Source: Sphingomonas sp.
Lineage (GTDB): Bacteria > Pseudomonadota > Alphaproteobacteria > Sphingomonadales > Sphingomonadaceae
Direction of reading: 5' to 3'
Assembly (NCBI RefSeq): GCF_019746015.1
Contig: NZ_JAIESM010000001.1
Span: 1-45,348, forward strand
DNA: 45,348 nucleotides
Positions 18,726-27,668 of the stretch are shown in pieces. How positions within the stretch are numbered: position 1 is the first letter of the stretch; every line of letters begins with the position of its first letter. The notes beneath the pieces are model-generated. The model worked only from the letters and a program-made list of their open reading frames with translations. It was not told the origin of the DNA and did no database searches. The translations under genes and the position numbers were made by a program.

Positions 18726-19267
18726 GTGGTTCGGCTGATCTCGACCGCGCCGAGCGAGGCGAGGTGATCGGTCTGGAACTGGCAATCGAGCAGGCTGAAC
18801 CCGCCCTGCTTCAGCCGCGCCACCAGCCAGGCGAGCGCCACCTTTGACGCATCGCGCGCGCGGCTGACCATCGATTCACCGAAAAAGGCGCGGCCCAGCG
18901 CCAGGCCATAGAGGCCGCCGGCCAGCCGGTCCCCCTCCCAGCATTCGATCGAATGGGCAAAGCCCAGCCGGTGCAGTTCGACGAATACCGTCTCGATTGG
19001 CCCGCTGATCCAGGTTTCGGGCCGGTCCACCGCGCTTTCGGCGCACAGCCGGATGATCTGGTCGAAGGCGGTGTCGGCAGTCACACGGTAGCGGTCGCCG
19101 GCGATGGTCTTGCGCAGCGAGCGCGACAGGTGAAAGCCGTTGAGCGGCATGATCGAGCGGCGCTTCGGCTCCACCCAATAGACCGAGTCGGCGGCGCGGT
19201 GGTCGGCCATCGGGAACACACCCACGGCATAGGCGCCCAGCACCATCCGGGGGTCCAGCCGCTCCAT
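18515..19267 (-). CDS. aat: Leucyl/phenylalanyl-tRNA--protein transferase
   Basis: This 250-residue enzyme adds Leu or Phe to proteins with N-terminal Arg or Lys, marking them for ClpS/ClpAP degradation (N-degron pathway). Family motifs are GAYAVGVFPMAD, VYWVEPKRRSIMPL, RRLGFAHSIECWEG-like (here HRLGFAHSIECWEG), GRAFFGESMVSRARDASK and LLDCQFQTDHLASLGA. The start at 19267 is supported by GGGGGAC upstream; a longer frame adds 19 non-conserved residues. Residues after about 181 are antisense to the DUF2155 gene and Gly/Ala-rich, but the end PGKRIAQLLTEIS looks like a conserved tail. It follows the ParA gene by 11 bases. Confidence 0.92.
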   Translation of the reverse strand: MERLDPRMVLGAYAVGVFPMADHRAADSVYWVEPKRRSIMPLNGFHLSRSLRKTIAGDRYRVTADTAFDQIIRLCAESAVDRPETWISGPIETVFVELHRLGFAHSIECWEGDRLAGGLYGLALGRAFFGESMVSRARDASKVALAWLVARLKQGGFSLLDCQFQTDHLASLGAVEISRTTYLGLLASAVSGVVAGGVPAGPASSATGSSGSAAGDFAALDALLAAPLPGGAASGAGPGKRIAQLLTEIS

Positions 19268-19278
19268 ATGGTCCCCCG

Positions 19279-20004
19279 TTACGCCCCCTTGCTTGTCGCC
19301 AGCCTCTTTTCGATTGCCACCCACAAGGCGGCAAAGGCCTGCGCCGCCGCCGACCTTGGCGCGAACTGGCCGATCGGCGCGCGCTTGGCCGCCATCTGCT
19401 CGATCAGGCTTGCCATCGGGATCACCGGCCAGTCCGGGTGCCGGGCCAGCGCCTCGGCATGAAGCTTGCGCCGCTTGTCGACCATGGCGTGAACGGGGAG
19501 CAGCGCGGCGCGCTTGCCCAGCCGCTCCTCAACCTCGGCAAAGGCGCGCGCCGAGAGCGGTGAGGGGATCACCGGCACCACGATCAGGTCGGCGGCGCGC
19601 ATCACCTGGTCGCTCGTCTCGGTGATGCCGGGCGGGCAGTCGAGCAGCACCCGGTCGTAATTCTTGCCGGCCTGGGCGAGCAATTTGGTCAGCAGCTTTT
19701 TCTTGTCGAGCTCGTGGAACAGGATGTCGAGCCCGCGCAGAGAACTGTCCGCGCCCAGCAGGTCGAGCTGCGCCACCGCCGTCTTGCGGATCAGCTTGGC
19801 GGGGTCGGCATCCTTGGTGAACACCGCCTGTGCCGGCTCCTTTGTCTTGCGCTCGCCGAGCAGGAAGGTGCTGGCCGCCTGCGGGTCGAGGTCCCACAGC
19901 AGGGTGCGGCGGGCGGAAAGCGTTGCGGCGCACCAGGCAAGGTTCACCGCCAGCGTGGTTTTGCCGACGCCGCCCTTCAGGCTGTAGATCGCGATCGTTG
20001 CCAA
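19279..20004 (-). CDS. ParA-like ATPase (MinD/ParA family)
   Basis: This 241-residue P-loop ATPase has a deviant Walker A motif KGGVGKTT (residues 10-17), a Walker A' LWDLDPQAAST, and LLDCPPGITETSDQV. The family positions chromosomes, plasmids or protein complexes by ATP-driven dimerisation on DNA or membrane. No ParB or parS-like partner is nearby and the gene is not with oriC, so it is an orphan ParA whose cargo is unknown. It lies 73 bases after the Y-family polymerase and 11 bases before aat, all on the minus strand. Confidence 0.88.
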   Translation of the reverse strand: MATIAIYSLKGGVGKTTLAVNLAWCAATLSARRTLLWDLDPQAASTFLLGERKTKEPAQAVFTKDADPAKLIRKTAVAQLDLLGADSSLRGLDILFHELDKKKLLTKLLAQAGKNYDRVLLDCPPGITETSDQVMRAADLIVVPVIPSPLSARAFAEVEERLGKRAALLPVHAMVDKRRKLHAEALARHPDWPVIPMASLIEQMAAKRAPIGQFAPRSAAAQAFAALWVAIEKRLATSKGA

Positions 20005-20077
20005 CGGGGTGCTGCCTCCTTCGTGGTTGGCGGCTCATCGTGGCGGCAATGGCGCGGGCGCGCAAGGGCTGGGGCGC

Positions 20078-21406
20078 TTATTCGTGAAACTCGCTAAGCT
20101 CGGGAATCCGCCCGAAGGCGATCTTGGCGCCCACCGCGTCGAGCCGCTCGCCATGGAGCGGGCCGACCGACACCGCGTTGCGGCCGAAGCGGGCGTTGAT
20201 CCGGTCCATCGCGCGGCTGAGCGCCAGGCCGCGCGCCTGCGTGCCGGCGGGGGCGTCGAACAGGCCGGGCTGGGCGCCGTCCAGCGGGCGCAGGTCGGAC
20301 AGGGTGATGCCGATCTGGCGCAGCATGCAGCCGCCGGGGCGCCGGGCGCCATCTGCGTGCAATGCGTCGAGCAGGGGTTCGAGCGCGGCGAGGATGACGA
20401 AATTGTCCTGCGTCGCCGCCAGCTTCACCTCGGCCGCCCAGCGTGCCTTGTCCTGCTCGAACCGGGCGCCCAGCGTCACCAGCCCGGTACTATAGCCCTT
20501 GCGCCGCAGCCGGCTGGCCGCCTTGACCGCCAGCCGCCGTGCGGTGAGCCGCGCGCCGGCAAAGCCGCGCCGCGACGGCGACAGGATCTGGCTGTGGCCG
20601 ATGGTGCGCGTCTGGCTGGCAATGTCGGGCAGGTCGAAGCCGTGGAGCTGATACCACAGCCGGTCGCCATGCGTGCCGCCCCAGGCAGCACCAGCGGCGC
20701 GCGGGGAGAGCGCGCAGAGCTGGCGGATGTCGTTCACGCCGGCGCGCGCCAGCCGCCGCCCCATGCGCGGGCCGACCCCGGCAATGTCGGTCAGCGGCAG
20801 GTGGAACAGCGCGTGGGGCAGCTGGTCGCCGGTCAGCACGACCAGGCCGTCGGGCTTCATCATGTCGCTGGCGAGCTTGGCCAGCAGCCGGTTGGGCGCG
20901 ATGCCGACCGAGCTGGTCAGGCACTCACCGACATGGGCGCGGATGCCGGCCTTGATCCGCCGGGCAAGGGCGGTGGCGGTGGCGACGCTGTTTTCATTGT
21001 CGAGCAACCGGCACGCCACTTCGTCGATCGAGCAGATGTGGGTCACCGGAATGTGGCGCCAGACCTCCGCCACGATCGCTTCGTGAAACTCCACATAGCG
21101 GTCGTGCCGCGCCAGCGTGACGACGATCTCCGGGCAGCGGCGGCGCGCTTCCCACACCGGCGTGCCGGTGGAAATGCCGAAGCGCTTGGCCTCCACCGAG
21201 GCGGCGATGGCGACGGTGGTGTCGCTGTCGACGGGGGCGACCAGCACCGGCCGGCCGCGCAATTCGGGCTGAACCTGCTGCTCGACGCTGGCAAAATAGC
21301 TGTTCAGGTCGAGAAACAGCCAGCGCAGCGGGCGCGGCGGCAGCGGGCCGGCCGGCATTTCCGCACCGGCCGCAGCGGGATACGACTCGGCAGCGTTGTC
21401 GAACAT
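20078..21406 (-). CDS. DinB-like Y-family DNA polymerase, probably SOS-induced
   Basis: This 442-residue protein is a lesion-bypass polymerase of the Y family. The catalytic acidic residues are present in LFLDLNSYFASVEQQ (near residue 35) and CSIDEVACRL (near 132), so unlike ImuB it should be active. Other landmarks are SVGIAPNRLLAKLASDMMKPDG and the helix-hairpin-helix ADIAGVGPRMG-like region (TDIAGVGPRMGRRL). A little-finger domain follows. The start MFDNAAESY at 21406 lies inside a LexA box, and no Shine-Dalgarno precedes it. Open frame continues far upstream but over the divergent gene. Related sphingomonad proteins are sometimes mislabelled ImpB type VI proteins. Confidence 0.9.
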   Translation of the reverse strand: MFDNAAESYPAAAGAEMPAGPLPPRPLRWLFLDLNSYFASVEQQVQPELRGRPVLVAPVDSDTTVAIAASVEAKRFGISTGTPVWEARRRCPEIVVTLARHDRYVEFHEAIVAEVWRHIPVTHICSIDEVACRLLDNENSVATATALARRIKAGIRAHVGECLTSSVGIAPNRLLAKLASDMMKPDGLVVLTGDQLPHALFHLPLTDIAGVGPRMGRRLARAGVNDIRQLCALSPRAAGAAWGGTHGDRLWYQLHGFDLPDIASQTRTIGHSQILSPSRRGFAGARLTARRLAVKAASRLRRKGYSTGLVTLGARFEQDKARWAAEVKLAATQDNFVILAALEPLLDALHADGARRPGGCMLRQIGITLSDLRPLDGAQPGLFDAPAGTQARGLALSRAMDRINARFGRNAVSVGPLHGERLDAVGAKIAFGRIPELSEFHE

Positions 21407-21415
21407 AAGTAGAAC
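21401..21415 (-). promoter_or_regulatory. LexA (SOS) box over the polymerase start codon
   Basis: GAAC-N7-GAAC on the plus strand, i.e. GTTC-TACTTAT-GTTC on the coding strand, exactly fits the alphaproteobacterial LexA consensus. The second GTTC and the N7 contain the ATG of the polymerase gene. The box also lies 109 bases upstream of the divergent amidohydrolase start. Confidence 0.75.
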
Positions 21416-21430
21416 GTATCGCAGATACGT
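21414..21430. promoter_or_regulatory. 17-bp inverted repeat beside the LexA box
   Basis: ACGTATC-GCA-GATACGT is a perfect 7-bp inverted repeat that touches the LexA box. It could be an operator for a second regulator or part of the polymerase promoter. No match to a known operator is claimed. Confidence 0.4.
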
Positions 21431-21523
21431 GGGAAAGCGAAAGTCCCTTCGCAGACAGCTTGCGGGGTTGGAAAAAGAGGCAGAGTATTGCCCGGGCAAG
21501 ACACAGTCGGAAAGGGCGAGTCG

Positions 21524-23569
21524 ATGACCGGCAAGGCAGGGATTCTGGGCATTGTGGGCTGGGCGGCGCTGGCGGCGGGAGCGGTGGCGGCACAGGTGCC
21601 CAAGGAGCAGCTGCTTTCTCCGCCCGACGGCGCGCAGAAGTTCAAGATCGTCTCCGCCGCCGGCGAACATGGCAGCGCCGCGGTCTGGCGGCTGGCCGAT
21701 GGCAGCTTTGCCGTGCGCGAAAGCATGAACCTGCGCGGCCAGGTGTTCGAGCAGGATGAGGTGATCCACATGGCCGCGAACGGCCAGCCGGACAGCATCG
21801 TCATTCGCGGCTTCACCCCCAATGGCGACGCGGCGGAAAGCTTCACCGTCACCGGCGGCACCGCGCGCTGGCAATCGCCCATCGACAAGGGCAGCGCGCC
21901 CTATGACGGCAAGGCGCAATATGCGAGCTTTGGCGGCCCGTTTGCCGGCAATGCCTATTTCGCCGAGAAGCTGTTCGCCGCGCCCGGGCGCCAGATGGCG
22001 TTGCTGCCCGGCGGCACTGCCCGGCTGGAAAAGCTGGTCGATGTGGCGGTGGGCAGCGGTGCCACCGCCAAGACCGTCACCGTGTGGACGATCGAGGGGA
22101 TCAGCAACGAGCCGCTGCCGGTGGTGATGAACGCCGATTGCAGCTTCTTCGGCTTTGTCAGCGGCATCGCGCTGCTGCCGGAAGGCTATACTGGCGACAT
22201 GCTGAAGATCCAGAAGGCCCAGATCGACGCGCTCGCCGCGCGCAACCCGGGCTACAAGGCGCGCTTCGGCAAGGTGTCGCCGGTGCCAGTCGCCTTCACC
22301 CATGTGAAGCTGTTCGACGCGGTGAAGGCGCGCTTCGTGGCCGATCAGACAGTGGTTGCAAACAAGGGCAGGATCGTGGCCGTCGGGCCGGCCGCCACGG
22401 TGAAGGTGCCCGCGGGCGCGCGCGTCATCAACGGGCGCGGCAAGACGCTGTCGCCCGGAATCTGGGACGCGCACATGCATGTCGGCAGCGACCTGCAGGG
22501 CCTGCAATTGCTGTCGCAAGGGGAGACCAGCGCGCGCAATCCGGGCGCGGACATTCAGCCGACGGTGCTGCGCAACCAGCAGATCGCCGCCGGCAAGCTG
22601 CTGTTCCCCACCGTCTATTCATCGGTGCTGATCGACGGCAAGGGGCCGCTCCAGGCGCAGGGCGGCATCAGCGTGAGCTCGGCGGAAGAGGCGGTGGCGG
22701 CGGTGCGGCGGGCCAAGGACAATGGCTTCAGCGCGGTCAAATTCTACACCTCGATGAAGCCCGAATGGCTGTGGCCCGCGGTCAAGGAAGCGCACCGGCT
22801 GGGGCTGCACGTGCATGGCCATATCCCCGCCACGCTGCGCCCCACCGACGTGATTGCCGGCGGCTATGACGAGATCACCCATATCAACTTCGTGATGATG
22901 CAGGCGCTGCCCGATGAAGTGGTGAATGTCGACAATGGCATCCAGCGTTTCTTCGGCCCCGGCAAATATGCCAAGGATGTCGATCTGAACGCGGAGCCGA
23001 TGAAGTCGCTGATCAAGCTGATGGCGGCGAAGAAGATTGTCGTCGACCCCACCATTTCGGTGTTCGAGGGGCTGTATGTGCCCGAAAATGGCGATCTGTC
23101 GCCGGCCTATGCCCCCTATCTCGGCACGCTGCCGCCGGCGGTGGAGCGGGGCTTTCGCGCCGGCGGGTTCCAGCCGCCAGAGGGCGTAACCCGCGCCGAC
23201 TGGCGGGCCAGCTATGCCAAGCTGCTGGCGCTGGTGAAGGCGCTGCACGATGCCGGCGTGCCGATTGTCGCCGGCACCGATGGCAGCGGGCTGGAAATCG
23301 TGCGCGAGCTGGAACTCTATGTGAAGGCCGGCTTCACCACCGCGCAGGCGTTGCAGAGCGCGACGCTGGTGCCCGCCCGGCTGGTCGGCGCGGACAAGGC
23401 GACCGGCTCCGTCACCATGGGCAAAGAGGCCGATCTGGTGCTGGTGGACGGTGATGCCGAAAAGGATATCGGCGCGATGCGGCGCACGCTGTGGGTGATG
23501 TCCGACGGCGCGCTGATGAATGCTGACGAGCTGCGCAAGGCGGCGGGCTTTGCCGGGCGGCCCAAATGA
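21524..23569 (+). CDS. Secreted metal-dependent amidohydrolase
   Basis: This 681-residue protein has a signal peptide ([20 protein letters not shown] then VAAQ) and a C-terminal amidohydrolase domain from about residue 265. The HxH metal motif is in DAHMHVG, followed by VKFYTS (possible carboxylated Lys), [16 protein letters not shown] and the late Asp in VAGTDGSG. The end [17 protein letters not shown] is typical of imidazolonepropionase-like hydrolases and secreted prolidases. The N-terminal 250 residues form a separate beta-rich region of unknown role. The substrate could be a dipeptide or cyclic amide. The start at 21524 is chosen for GAAAGGGCG upstream and a proper signal peptide. It overlaps the next gene by four bases. 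Confidence 0.88.
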   Translation: MTGKAGILGIVGWAALAAGAVAAQVPKEQLLSPPDGAQKFKIVSAAGEHGSAAVWRLADGSFAVRESMNLRGQVFEQDEVIHMAANGQPDSIVIRGFTPNGDAAESFTVTGGTARWQSPIDKGSAPYDGKAQYASFGGPFAGNAYFAEKLFAAPGRQMALLPGGTARLEKLVDVAVGSGATAKTVTVWTIEGISNEPLPVVMNADCSFFGFVSGIALLPEGYTGDMLKIQKAQIDALAARNPGYKARFGKVSPVPVAFTHVKLFDAVKARFVADQTVVANKGRIVAVGPAATVKVPAGARVINGRGKTLSPGIWDAHMHVGSDLQGLQLLSQGETSARNPGADIQPTVLRNQQIAAGKLLFPTVYSSVLIDGKGPLQAQGGISVSSAEEAVAAVRRAKDNGFSAVKFYTSMKPEWLWPAVKEAHRLGLHVHGHIPATLRPTDVIAGGYDEITHINFVMMQALPDEVVNVDNGIQRFFGPGKYAKDVDLNAEPMKSLIKLMAAKKIVVDPTISVFEGLYVPENGDLSPAYAPYLGTLPPAVERGFRAGGFQPPEGVTRADWRASYAKLLALVKALHDAGVPIVAGTDGSGLEIVRELELYVKAGFTTAQALQSATLVPARLVGADKATGSVTMGKEADLVLVDGDAEKDIGAMRRTLWVMSDGALMNADELRKAAGFAGRPK

Positions 23570-23898
23570 CCGCGCGCGCCATCACCAGCTATGCCGCGTT
23601 CTGGCCGCATTATCTGCGCGAACATGCCCGCGCCGAAACCCGCGCGCTGCATTACGCCGGCACGACGCTGACCTTCGTCTTCGCCGCCCTTGCCCTCATG
23701 GCGGGCGGCTGGTGGTGGCTGGCGGTGCCGCTGGCCGGTTATGGCTTTGCCTGGCCCGCGCATTTCGCGGTGGAGCGCAACCGGCCGGCCACCTTCACCT
23801 ATCCGCTCTGGTCGCTCATCAGCGATTACCGCATGTTCTTCCTGTGGATCAGCGGGCGGCTGGGGCCGCATCTGGCGCGGGCCGGGGTGGCGCCATAG
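23566..23898 (+). CDS. Mpo1-like (DUF962) membrane protein
   Basis: This 110-residue protein of the DUF962/Mpo1-like family is related to yeast Mpo1, an Fe(II) dioxygenase acting on 2-hydroxy fatty acids in sphingolipid breakdown. Visible are [19 protein letters not shown] (His-containing start), two membrane helices, and [19 protein letters not shown], typical of the family. Its ATG overlaps the amidohydrolase stop (ATGA), so the two are translated together. The link to 2-hydroxy fatty acids of sphingomonad sphingolipids is inference. Confidence 0.85.
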   Translation: MTARAITSYAAFWPHYLREHARAETRALHYAGTTLTFVFAALALMAGGWWWLAVPLAGYGFAWPAHFAVERNRPATFTYPLWSLISDYRMFFLWISGRLGPHLARAGVAP

Positions 23899-23963
23899 CG
23901 CGGATTGGCGCCCCTGCAGATTAGCTCGCTTGCTCGGCCGCGCGATCGGGCTATTTCGGGGCG

Positions 23964-24956
23964 ATGGCAACCGCTCCCAACATCCTGTCGCTGATCGGCA
24001 ACACCCCGCTCATCCGCCTGCGCGGCCCCAGCGCCGACAGCGGCGGCGAAATCTTCGGCAAGTGCGAATTCGTCAATCCCGGCGGATCGGTGAAGGACCG
24101 CGCGGCGCTCTCCATCGTCGAGGATGCCGAGGAGCGCGGGCTGATCCGCACCGGCGGCACGATTGTGGAGGGGACCGCGGGCAACACCGGCATCGGTCTC
24201 GCCCTGGTGGCCAATGCCAAGGGCTATCGCACCATCATCGTGATGCCCGAGACGCAGAGCCGCGAGAAGATGGACACGCTGCGCGCGCTGGGGGCGGAGC
24301 TGGTGCTGGTGCCGGCGGCGCCCTATTCCTCGCCCTGCCATTTCGTGCACCAGTCGCGCCGGCTGGCGGAGGAAACGCCCAACGCCATCTGGGCGAACCA
24401 GTTTGACAATGTCGCCAACCGCCGTGCCCATATCAACCACACGGCGGGCGAAATCTGGGATCAGATGGAGGGGCGGCTGGACGGCTTTACCTGTGCCGTG
24501 GGCACCGGCGGCACGCTGGCCGGGGTCGGGCTGGGGCTGAAGGAACGCGACGAGCGGGTGCAGGTCGCGCTCAGCGATCCGCATGGCGCCGCGCTCTATA
24601 ATTACTACGCGCATGGCGAGCTGCGCGGCGAAGGCTCCTCGGTCGCCGAAGGGATCGGGCAGGGGCGGATCACCGCCAATCTGGAAGGCGCGCCGATCGA
24701 CGCGCAGTTCCGCATCGCCGATGCCGAAGGGATGTACTGGGTCGACCGGCTGCTGAATGAGGAGGGGCTGTGCCTGGGGCTGTCCTCCGGCATCAATGTG
24801 GCGGGTGCGGTGGCGCTCGCTCGCCGGCTGGGGCCGGGCAGTCGGGTGGTGACCATCCTGTGCGACAGCGGCCTGCGCTACCTCTCGACGCTGTACAACC
24901 CGGCCTGGCTGACCGCGAAGGGGCTGCCCGTGCCCACCCAGCTGCGCGGGGGCTAG
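23964..24956 (+). CDS. cysK: Cysteine synthase A (O-acetylserine sulfhydrylase)
   Basis: This 330-residue PLP enzyme makes cysteine from O-acetylserine and sulfide in the cytoplasm. The PLP lysine is K44 in NPGGSVKDRAA. The substrate loop is EGTAGNTGIGLA, the phosphate cup GTGGTLAG, and the late CDSGLRYLSTL fits the family. Length is normal. A 65-base gap separates it from the Mpo1-like gene. A cystathionine beta-synthase role is less likely because there is no CBS domain and the loop is CysK-like. Confidence 0.92.
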   Translation: MATAPNILSLIGNTPLIRLRGPSADSGGEIFGKCEFVNPGGSVKDRAALSIVEDAEERGLIRTGGTIVEGTAGNTGIGLALVANAKGYRTIIVMPETQSREKMDTLRALGAELVLVPAAPYSSPCHFVHQSRRLAEETPNAIWANQFDNVANRRAHINHTAGEIWDQMEGRLDGFTCAVGTGGTLAGVGLGLKERDERVQVALSDPHGAALYNYYAHGELRGEGSSVAEGIGQGRITANLEGAPIDAQFRIADAEGMYWVDRLLNEEGLCLGLSSGINVAGAVALARRLGPGSRVVTILCDSGLRYLSTLYNPAWLTAKGLPVPTQLRGG

Positions 24957-25000
24957 GCGCCGGGTTCGACAGCCGCGCGTGAAGCTGCTACCATGCCCTT

Positions 25001-25306
25001 GTGCGAGATGTACCTAACGTAAATGAGCCATCGCAATCGATGCAGCGTATCCGCGTGGCGTTGACCGGGCTCGCCTTCGTCCTGCTGCTGATCGGCCTGG
25101 CGAGCGCGATCTTCAGCTCGGCCAGCCGCGAGCGGCCGGTGGCGACGACTCCCGCACCCAAGGCGGAAATAGCCGCCCGCGCCGCCGACAGCGCCAACAG
25201 CCAGATGATGGTGCCCACCAACAAGGAACCGCTCGCCGAACTGGGCGTGGCGCCCAGCGCCAGCACGATGAACAGCAGCGCGCCGGCCAGCGGCCCGCGC
25301 CGCTGA
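25001..25306 (+). CDS. Small single-span membrane protein, function unknown
   Basis: I do not recognise a named family. The frame of 101 residues starts at GTG 25001; an ATG at 25040 would give 88 residues starting MQRIRV. One membrane helix is plain (VALTGLAFVLLLIGLASAIF), followed by a Ser/Ala/Pro-rich tail (RERPVATTPAPKAEIAARAA, then PLAELGVAPSAS) that is probably periplasmic. No good Shine-Dalgarno precedes either start. It lies between cysK and mraZ on the same strand. The helix and the consistent codon bias favour a real gene, but no function can be assigned. Confidence 0.6.
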   Translation: MRDVPNVNEPSQSMQRIRVALTGLAFVLLLIGLASAIFSSASRERPVATTPAPKAEIAARAADSANSQMMVPTNKEPLAELGVAPSASTMNSSAPASGPRR

Positions 25307-25490
25307 TCCGCCGCCAGCGATGCGGTCCGCCAACCGGGCCGAATCCCGTCTGACCCGTATTTTCCCCGATCTGCGCCCGCGCGTTAACCTTTCTGTATGG
25401 AACATTAAATGATCATATGGGGAAATTTCGAGGATGCCGCTGGTCTGGCCATCCGTAGTATCCCTTATATCTACTCGCTTTACCGCAAAT

Positions 25491-25525
25491 TCCCCGAAAA
25501 TCCCGTTGTCACCCCACAGGTCCCT
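25491..25525 (-). promoter_or_regulatory. Putative MraZ operator (10-bp array of NGGGN)
   Basis: Four pentamers TCCCC, TCCCG, ACCCC and TCCCT start at 25491, 25501, 25511 and 25521, each separated by exactly five bases. On the minus strand these are NGGGN repeats with 10-bp period, the form known for MraZ binding upstream of its own operon in E. coli. A further in-phase TCCCT lies at 25461. The array overlaps the candidate mraZ promoter, consistent with autorepression. Confidence 0.65.
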
Positions 25526-25534
25526 TGATATGCC
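25506..25534 (+). promoter_or_regulatory. Candidate promoter of the dcw cluster
   Basis: TTGTCA, a 17-base spacer and TATGCC lie about 110 bases upstream of the chosen mraZ start. The spacer contains two of the NGGGN pentamers, so MraZ binding would cover the promoter. Confidence 0.45.
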
Positions 25535-25642
25535 TATGGTTAACAGGGGCGGGCTCCTTGTTCGCGTTTGAACAGTGCTGAGGGCGGTTGGCAGACCGTT
25601 TTCGGCGTTGGCGGAGCCTTGCCTCTGGAGGGGACCAGGGGC

Positions 25643-26146
25643 GTGTCGATCAAAGGCATCTACCAGGGCTATGCTTTGCAGCTGGTTGACGACAAGGGTC
25701 GCGTTGCGATCCCCTCGTCGCTCCGGGCGACGCTGGTTGCGCGTAACCCCGCCGGCATCGATCCCAAGGATGCTTCGACCGTCGTCATCGGCATGCACGA
25801 AAGCGATCCCTGCCTGATCGGCTATGACGCCGGCTTTGCCGAGCGGCTGCATACCGACCTTGCCGAGCGCGCCCGCGCCCATGCCGGGGCAGACGGCGCG
25901 CCGCGCGCCCAAATCCTGCGCAGCGGCATGGCGGCAGAGGCGCTGGCGTTCGATGCGTCGGGCCGGTTCATCATGCCGGGCTTTCCGCGCAAGCGCGTGA
26001 AGATCGGCAAATACGCCTTCTTCTATGGCATGGGCGACCATTTCGAAATCTGGGACCCGGCCACGCTGGTCGCGTGCGACACCGCCGCCGGCGTGATGAA
26101 GGATGCCGTGCGTTATTTCATGGAAGAGCGCGGGGAAGTGCTGTGA
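25643..26146 (+). CDS. mraZ: Transcriptional regulator MraZ
   Basis: This 167-residue protein contains two SpoVT/AbrB-like MraZ domains and forms a ring that binds repeated NGGGN boxes. The N-domain shows [20 protein letters not shown] and the C-domain [18 protein letters not shown] followed by [15 protein letters not shown]. Start GTG 25643 follows GGAGGGG by about 10 bases and matches the usual N-terminus; a TTG at 25568 would add 25 unlikely residues. It heads the dcw cluster. Its TGA overlaps the rsmH GTG start. Confidence 0.95.
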   Translation: MSIKGIYQGYALQLVDDKGRVAIPSSLRATLVARNPAGIDPKDASTVVIGMHESDPCLIGYDAGFAERLHTDLAERARAHAGADGAPRAQILRSGMAAEALAFDASGRFIMPGFPRKRVKIGKYAFFYGMGDHFEIWDPATLVACDTAAGVMKDAVRYFMEERGEVL

Positions 26147-27087
26147 GCGCGCCGCACGTTCCCGTGCTGCTCGACGAAGTGATCGCTGCTCTCGCCATTG
26201 CGCCGGCCGAACGGCATGTCGACGCGACCTTCGGCGCCGGCGGCTATACCCGCGCGATGCTGGCGGCGGGCGCCGAGGTGATCGCGTTCGACCGCGATCC
26301 GGCCGCGATCGAGGGCGGGGCGGCGCTGGTGGCGGCGCAGGGCGGTCGGCTGACGCTGATCCACGCCGCATTTTCCGGGCTGGAGGGTGAACTGGCCGCG
26401 CGCTCGCTGGCGCCCGTTGATGGCGTGGTGATGGACATCGGCGTGTCGTCCATGCAGCTCGACCAGGCGGCGCGCGGCTTTTCGTTCCAGGCCGACGGCC
26501 CGCTCGACATGCGCATGGCGCAGGCCGGGATGACGGCGGCCGAGTGGCTGAACGAGGCCGACGAGGCCGAGATTGCCGATGTCCTCTATCATCTGGGCGA
26601 GGAGCCGCGCGCGCGGCGCGTGGCGCGGGCGATTGTCGCCGCGCGCCCGCTGACCCGCACGGTGGAGCTGGCCGAGGTCGTCCGCCGCGCGCTGGGCCAC
26701 AAGCCGCACGAGAAGAAGGACCCCGCCACCCGCACCTTCCAGGCGATCCGCATCCACCTGAACCGCGAGCTGGACGAGCTGCGCGACGGGCTGATCGCGG
26801 CCGAGCGGGTGCTGAAGCCGGGCGGGCGGCTGGCAGTGGTGAGCTTTCACAGCCTGGAAGACCGGCTGGTGAAGCAGTTTCTGCGCAGCCGTTCGGGCGC
26901 CCGGCCGGGCGGATCGCGGCATCTGCCGGAAGCGGCGCCGGGGCCGGCGCCGACCTTTGAAACTTTGGGCCGCGGGCAGCGGCCTGGCGACGCCGAGGTC
27001 GCCCGCAATCCGCGGGCGCGCTCGGCCACACTCAGGGTGGCCCGCCGCACGGCGGCGACCGCCTGGCAACGGGGAGCATGGCAATGA
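26143..27087 (+). CDS. rsmH: 16S rRNA (cytosine-1402 N4)-methyltransferase
   Basis: This 314-residue SAM-dependent methyltransferase (formerly MraW) modifies C1402 of 16S rRNA. It reads [28 protein letters not shown] (SAM motif), [20 protein letters not shown] and [20 protein letters not shown], followed by the usual C-terminal Arg-rich tail. Start GTG 26143 overlaps the mraZ stop by four bases. The stop overlaps ftsL in ATGA. Confidence 0.95.
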   Translation: MSAPHVPVLLDEVIAALAIAPAERHVDATFGAGGYTRAMLAAGAEVIAFDRDPAAIEGGAALVAAQGGRLTLIHAAFSGLEGELAARSLAPVDGVVMDIGVSSMQLDQAARGFSFQADGPLDMRMAQAGMTAAEWLNEADEAEIADVLYHLGEEPRARRVARAIVAARPLTRTVELAEVVRRALGHKPHEKKDPATRTFQAIRIHLNRELDELRDGLIAAERVLKPGGRLAVVSFHSLEDRLVKQFLRSRSGARPGGSRHLPEAAPGPAPTFETLGRGQRPGDAEVARNPRARSATLRVARRTAATAWQRGAWQ

Positions 27088-27668
27088 CGGCGGCATATCG
27101 GTTGCGTGGACTGGGGTGGCTGGTCACCTGTGTGATTGTGGCGCTTGGCTGTTACATGGTGTCGCTGCAGGTGGCGGCGGTGCGCAAGCAGGTGGCCGAT
27201 ACCGACCGCGCCATCGCCCGGGCGATGGGCGCCATCCGCCAGCTGGAAACCGAATTCGGCACCCGCGCCAACCTGGCCCAGCTGGAGCGCTGGAACGCCG
27301 AGGACATCATGCTCGATGCGCCGCGCGCCGAACAGTTCGTGCCCGATGAGCAGGTGCTGGCCGCGCTCGACCCAGCAACGCTGGGCGGTGTCGATACGCA
27401 GCTGATCACCGCGCCGGCTGCCGTCACCGCCACCCCGGCCGCCGCCCCGGCGCCGGTGGCGCTGGCGCAGGTGGCGCCCGCCCCGCGCATCCGCCGCGCC
27501 GAGACTGCCGAAGCGCCCGCCCGGCCGGTGCTGGCAATGGCGAGCGTGGCCGCCGTGTCGCCCCGCGCCTCTTCTGCCCCGCGCAACCTGGCGATGATCG
27601 ACCGGCAGCTGCTGTCCGACCCCGCCTTTGCCGACTTCCTCGATGCGCCCCGCCGGGGCCGGCATTGA
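27084..27668 (+). CDS. ftsL: Cell division protein FtsL
   Basis: This 194-residue bitopic protein of the FtsQLB subcomplex works at the septum. After a short cytoplasmic start there is one membrane helix ([19 protein letters not shown]), then a coiled coil ([19 protein letters not shown] and [19 protein letters not shown]) ending at the conserved NAED motif. A Pro/Ala-rich tail of about 90 residues follows. The ATG at 27084 has GGGGAG about eight bases upstream and overlaps the rsmH stop; ATG 27078 is an alternative. Identity rests on position, helix and coiled coil. Confidence 0.85.
   Translation: MTAAYRLRGLGWLVTCVIVALGCYMVSLQVAAVRKQVADTDRAIARAMGAIRQLETEFGTRANLAQLERWNAEDIMLDAPRAEQFVPDEQVLAALDPATLGGVDTQLITAPAAVTATPAAAPAPVALAQVAPAPRIRRAETAEAPARPVLAMASVAAVSPRASSAPRNLAMIDRQLLSDPAFADFLDAPRRGRH

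Larger units (their letters stand above)
25307..25642. other. Regulatory intergenic region upstream of mraZ
   Basis: This 336-base stretch is A/T-richer than its surroundings, notably 25385-25510. It contains a candidate promoter and the NGGGN array described separately, plus half-sites resembling CtrA motifs (GTTAACC at 25383, GGTTAAC at 25538) without a full TTAA-N7-TTAA. No gene is visible; a TTG-initiated extension of mraZ from 25568 is considered unlikely. Confidence 0.6.

Noticed and set aside
25383..25545. CtrA-type sites upstream of mraZ
   Set aside because: Only half-sites (TTAACC, GGTTAAC) are present; no TTAA-N7-TTAA pair was found.
25568..25642. TTG-initiated N-terminal extension of MraZ
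   Set aside because: The extra 25 residues are not MraZ-like, and a GTG with a good ribosome-binding site lies at the expected start.
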